A stretch of DNA of 57,809 nucleotides from Rhodospirillales bacterium. Lineage in GTDB: Bacteria > Pseudomonadota > Alphaproteobacteria > Micavibrionales > Micavibrionaceae. The notes under the pieces are model-generated. The model had not been told where the DNA came from, made no database searches, and worked only from the letters and a program-made list of their open reading frames with translations. Location: positions 1-57,809 of the forward strand of contig JACKIP010000010.1 of assembly GCA_020638395.1 (NCBI GenBank). The letters are read 5' to 3'. Below are positions 54,792 through 57,809 of this stretch, piece after piece (the first letter of the stretch is position 1; each line of letters opens with the position of its first letter). A program made the translations under genes and the position numbers.

Positions 54792-54860
54792 GTCATCCCC
54801 GCGTAGGCGGGGATCCAGAAAACACCAGAAACTCTGAATTCCCGTTTTCGCGGGAATGAC
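54792..54860. repeat. Composite GTCATCCCCGCG-type palindromic repeat (family C)
   Basis: GTCATCCCCGCGTAGGCGGG (54792-54811) and the inverted TTCGCGGGAATGAC (54847-54860) face each other around a CCAG-rich centre. The left half is the same repeat that flanks the GIY-YIG cassette at 26.0-26.4 kb. The whole 54574-54911 gap is repeat material. Confidence 0.7.
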
Positions 54861-54911
54861 AAGAATGTTGTTTTACTTTGCGGTTCAAATTAAAAACAAA
54901 ACATTCGTCAT

Positions 54912-55180
54912 TCACCCGGCAGCTTCAATCGCCTGCTGAAGAACCTGACGCAGGGACGGGTCACCCCACAAACCAATCCCCATCAACGCCGCACCCAGCA
55001 ACAGGACGAGCAGGGAATATCTAACCCTGGAGAACTCCTTAAAGGCACAATACAGGACGGAATCGGCCAGAGCAAAAGATTCATCACTCCGGCACCTTTT
55101 GAAATCCTAAAGGTAACAATAAGGGACCATACGAGCCCTGCCAGAAAAATCAGGCCTCCCAGCTTTAAAACCCATTCCAT
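54912..55180 (-). pseudogene. Frameshifted small membrane protein
   Basis: On the minus strand an excellent Shine-Dalgarno (AAAGGAGGT) precedes ATG 55180. The frame reads a good helix (MEWVLKLGGLIFLAGLVWSL) and a second hydrophobic part with LLLWPIPSC, then turns into Ser/Cys-rich nonsense and stops at 54983. From about 55065 another frame of the same strand reads a sensible continuation (YCAFKEFSRVRYSLLVLLLG, then GDPSLRQVLQQAIEAAG) and stops at 54912. One indel near 55040-55075 would restore a protein of about 90 aa with two to three helices. No family is recognised. Confidence 0.65.
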
Positions 55181-55250
55181 GCCAGACCTCCTTTTTACAC
55201 AGCATTCAGTTTAACCAACGATCCGTCCTTTACAAACAAAAGAAAGTATC

Positions 55251-57146
55251 ATGACCCGTATAAGAGATATAAAAACCACATTCACAGCCGGAGCCGTCAG
55301 CCGCGACCTGCTGGGACGCAGTGATCTGAATGCCTATGCCAATGGCGCTCTGGAACTGCAAAACCTGTTTATCTTTCCCACCGGAGGCGTGACCCGCCGT
55401 GCGGGCCTGCGCTATATTGACACCGCCCCCGGTCAGGGCCGTCTGATCGCGTTTGAATTCAATACCGAACAGACGTACCTGCTGGTTCTGAGTGATGATC
55501 AAATTGATATTTATTTTGGCGGGATCAAACAAACCAGCCTGAGCGCTCCGTGGGCGGCTGCCGATATTCAGCAGGTCGCCTGGACGCAATCCGCTGACAC
55601 TCTTTTGCTGACGCATCCTGAGTATCCGCCGCAAAAGCTGACCCGCAATTCCGGCGGAGTCTGGACCCTCGCGGAATGGGGCTATTTTGAAGATAACAGC
55701 GTCCGGTTCCAGCCTTATTATAAATTTGCCGACAGCGCCGTAACCCTGACCCCATCTGGCACCAGCGGAACAATTACTCTGACCGCATCCCAGAACGTTT
55801 TTGACCCGGCGCATGAAACGACCCGCCTGCGGATCAATGGGAAAGAAGTCCTAATAACCGACGTCGCATCTGCAACGGTTGCCAGCGCGACCTGCCTTGA
55901 AACTCTGGAGAATACTGACCCGACCATTGACTGGCAGGAACAGGCTTTTTCAGATCTGCGCGGCTATCCGGTGACGGTTGCGTTTCATCAGGACCGGCTG
56001 GTGATCGGCGGCTCACGCGATCTTCCAAACCGCCTGTGGTTTTCAAAATCCGGAGACCTGTTCAACTTTGATCCGGGCGAAGGGCTGGATGATGAAGCGA
56101 TTGAATTTGCCATTTTATCGGATCAGGTGAACGCCATTCGCGGCCTGTTTTCGGGGCGGCATTTACAGGTTTTTACCTCCGGCGCGGAGTGGATGGTGAC
56201 AGGTACACCCCTGACTCCGTCCTCCGTACAGCTCAGCCGCCAGACCCGCATTGGGTCGGTCACGGATCGTTATATTCCGCCGCTCAGCGTCGATGGCGCC
56301 ACATTATTCATCGCCAGAAATCGGCAGGAAATAAGGGAGTTTCTTTATACTGACCTTGAACAGGCCTATCAGGCAACGGATCTGGCCCTGCTGTCGCGTC
56401 ACATAATCCAGACCCCGGTGGATCAGGATTACGACCAAAATAGAAGGCTTTTATTCCTAATAAGAGCTGACGGGCAGTTTGCGACCCTGACTGTTTATCG
56501 GGCAGAGCAAGTCGCAGCATGGACTCTCCATGATACGGATGGCACGGTGCATTCCGTGTCTGTTGTCGGGGAAAGCGTGTACCTGCTGGTTGAGCGTGAC
56601 GGGACCTATATGATCGAGGAATTTGACGATACCCTGTATCTCGATTCGGCTCTTGATGGAGAAAGTGGTACCGCAGTTGCCACCTGGTCCGGGCTTGATC
56701 ATCTGGAAGGGAAAGAGGTGTCCATTCTGGCCGATGGCGTGGTCTTGTCCCCTCTGACCGTTGAGAGCGGGTCAATCACCCTGCCCGCTGCCGCGAATTC
56801 GGTTCAGATCGGCCTGCCCTATACCCACAAAATCACCCCGCTGCCGCCCGGTTCAGTCAGCGCTGCGGGGGGTGGACGCGCGGTCCGGCTGGTGGAAGCT
56901 ATTTTCCGGGTGGAGAAGACCCAGTCCCTGCGGCTGGATGTCGGGCGCGGATATGATGACACGATTTTACGGCAATTCGGCGGTATGATTCTCGACACCG
57001 CGCCGCCTCTCATCAGCGGAAACATCCGCATCCATGCGTTTGGCTGGCAACCGGACGGTGAAAATCCGCTCTGGCGCATTGAACAGGATGCGCCCCTGCC
57101 CTTCACCCTGCTTTCCGTGACCACCGAACTAAAAGTTAACGATTAA
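55251..57146 (+). CDS. Tail nozzle / tubular protein B-like structural protein
   Basis: A 631-aa beta-rich virion protein. It begins IRDIKTTFTAGAVSRDLLGR and includes GALELQNLFIFPTGGVTRRA, then the characteristic VAFHQDRLVIGGSRDLPNRLWFS, FSGRHLQVFTSGAEWMVTG and a repeated-strand C-terminus. The RRAGLRYI, NRLWFSKSGD pattern is typical of podoviral nozzle or stabilisation proteins (counterparts of T7 gp12). Reading frame intact. It is the largest gene of the module here. Confidence 0.82.
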   Translation: MTRIRDIKTTFTAGAVSRDLLGRSDLNAYANGALELQNLFIFPTGGVTRRAGLRYIDTAPGQGRLIAFEFNTEQTYLLVLSDDQIDIYFGGIKQTSLSAPWAAADIQQVAWTQSADTLLLTHPEYPPQKLTRNSGGVWTLAEWGYFEDNSVRFQPYYKFADSAVTLTPSGTSGTITLTASQNVFDPAHETTRLRINGKEVLITDVASATVASATCLETLENTDPTIDWQEQAFSDLRGYPVTVAFHQDRLVIGGSRDLPNRLWFSKSGDLFNFDPGEGLDDEAIEFAILSDQVNAIRGLFSGRHLQVFTSGAEWMVTGTPLTPSSVQLSRQTRIGSVTDRYIPPLSVDGATLFIARNRQEIREFLYTDLEQAYQATDLALLSRHIIQTPVDQDYDQNRRLLFLIRADGQFATLTVYRAEQVAAWTLHDTDGTVHSVSVVGESVYLLVERDGTYMIEEFDDTLYLDSALDGESGTAVATWSGLDHLEGKEVSILADGVVLSPLTVESGSITLPAAANSVQIGLPYTHKITPLPPGSVSAAGGGRAVRLVEAIFRVEKTQSLRLDVGRGYDDTILRQFGGMILDTAPPLISGNIRIHAFGWQPDGENPLWRIEQDAPLPFTLLSVTTELKVND

Positions 57147-57160
57147 AAGGAGTATGTCTC

Positions 57161-57682
57161 ATGGGCGCACTAACCCCAATCACAAGTCTTCTGGCTGGCG
57201 TGACCGCCACGCTTAATACCGTCGACCGTTTCACCAATACGGTGCAAAATTTCGGCGGGCAGGACGACCGACGCGCAGAAAAAGAGCTGGCGGCTCAGCA
57301 AGATCTGGCGCTGCAACAGCTTCAGCAGACCCAGAAACTGGAGCAGCAACAGGCGGCGCAGGATGCGGATCTGACCCGTCAACAGCTCGCCCTCACGGCG
57401 CAAAACGCAGAAGAGGCTCGCCAGCGCGCCTTGAAACGCGCCGTGGCCAAACAGCGGGCCGCCTATGGTGGCGCCGGAATTTCCGCGACCGGCGGGTCGG
57501 CAGAAGCGGTTCTGCTTGGCCTGTTTGATGAAAGCGAGGAAGATCTGGCCCAAAGGACCCGGATCGATCAGCTGAAATCAACGGCCCTGACGCAGACCCT
57601 CGCACAACAAAGCAGCCTGAACATCCTGCAAGCCCAGCAACTCAGGGAACGGCAATCTCTGGAACGGGCAGTGAGGTTTTAA
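57161..57682 (+). CDS. Coiled-coil internal-virion-type protein
   Basis: A 173-aa protein. Residues about 43-100 form a Gln/Ala/Leu-rich coiled coil (AEKELAAQQDLALQQLQQTQ). The conserved AAYGGAGISATGGSAEAVLLG follows and then a second helix. This Gly-rich segment occurs in small proteins between the tail tube and the internal core proteins in podoviral clusters. Large core proteins, lysis and terminase genes, if present, would lie beyond the right edge. Confidence 0.72.
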   Translation: MGALTPITSLLAGVTATLNTVDRFTNTVQNFGGQDDRRAEKELAAQQDLALQQLQQTQKLEQQQAAQDADLTRQQLALTAQNAEEARQRALKRAVAKQRAAYGGAGISATGGSAEAVLLGLFDESEEDLAQRTRIDQLKSTALTQTLAQQSSLNILQAQQLRERQSLERAVRF

Positions 57683-57767
57683 AGATGGTGTGAGGGGTAA
57701 AGGGCTTTCGTGCCTAAAAAGGTTTGAACCGCAGAAACGCAGAGGATAGAAAGGTCCCTTACTCTCC

Positions 57768-57800
57768 CGTCATTCTGAGTGGAGCGAAGAATCTTTTATA
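57768..57800 (+). repeat. Dispersed repeat family B, right end at the window edge
   Basis: CGTCATTCTGAGTGGAGCG and AAGAATCTTTTATAG match the right part of the copy at 14730-14800. The copy may continue past the window. Confidence 0.6.
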
Positions 57801-57809
57801 GTAATTCTG

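Overview
The window is about 58 kb of a moderate-GC alphaproteobacterial chromosome. The evidence is the gene content and style: an alphaproteobacterial-type flagellin with no outer D2/D3 recognised, CtrA-type TTAA-N7-TTAA boxes, PurL followed by a BolA protein, rpmH-rnpA, a BI-1 protein, and DUF485-ActP. The combination looks Rhodospirillales- or Micavibrio-like. That placement is an inference and no species is claimed.

Layout. 0-2.1 kb: a flagellin gene behind a CtrA-box promoter, ended by a strong terminator. 2.1-4.2 kb: a GNAT-MFS operon preceded by a highly structured leader with a short aromatic/cysteine-rich ORF, which looks like an attenuator. 4.3-9.4 kb (minus): def-fmt, a BI-1 protein, then a small membrane protein, a GT4 glycosyltransferase and an M48 protease. 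9.5 kb: tRNA-Ser(GGA). 9.7-11.6 kb: DUF485-actP acetate uptake. 11.9-14.0 kb: an unrecognised HELGH-motif protein and a conserved hypothetical. 14.2-14.7 kb: rpmH-rnpA. 14.9-17.9 kb: glpD-glpK. 18.0-21.7 kb: purL, a bolA-family gene, a 54-aa small protein and a DUF347 membrane protein. 21.8-32.1 kb (minus): rplJ-rplL-rpoB-rpoC with an L10-type leader, interrupted by a GIY-YIG cassette between rpoB and rpoC. 32.2-36.2 kb: a multi-SLBB polysaccharide export protein, a GT2 glycosyltransferase and a CtrA-box hypothetical. 36.2-40.4 kb: hisE-hinT (minus), two HAD phosphatase-like genes and serA. 40.5-43.5 kb: mscL, tadA, an alpha/beta-hydrolase, gpt and trmN6. 43.5-47.6 kb: hisD (minus) divergent from hisH-GNAT-hisA-hisF. 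47.8-57.8 kb: a T7-like (podoviral) structural module running portal, scaffold, capsid, tail tube, tail/nozzle and a coiled-coil virion-type protein. No integrase, terminase, lysis or replication gene is visible in this part.

The intergenic regions are loaded with short palindromic repeats. One family, with terminal inverted repeats beginning TAGAGC and flanked by TA dinucleotides, looks like an IS630/mariner-type MITE and repeatedly supplies the stop codon of the neighbouring gene. Host repeats also fill the gaps of the phage module without breaking its structural genes. Two promoter regions of that module share an 18-bp near-palindrome. A host PilZ gene with its own CtrA box sits antisense inside it. 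Together these suggest an old, possibly domesticated particle-producing locus. That, and the attenuator-like leader at 2.2-2.4 kb, are the best candidates for an undescribed system.
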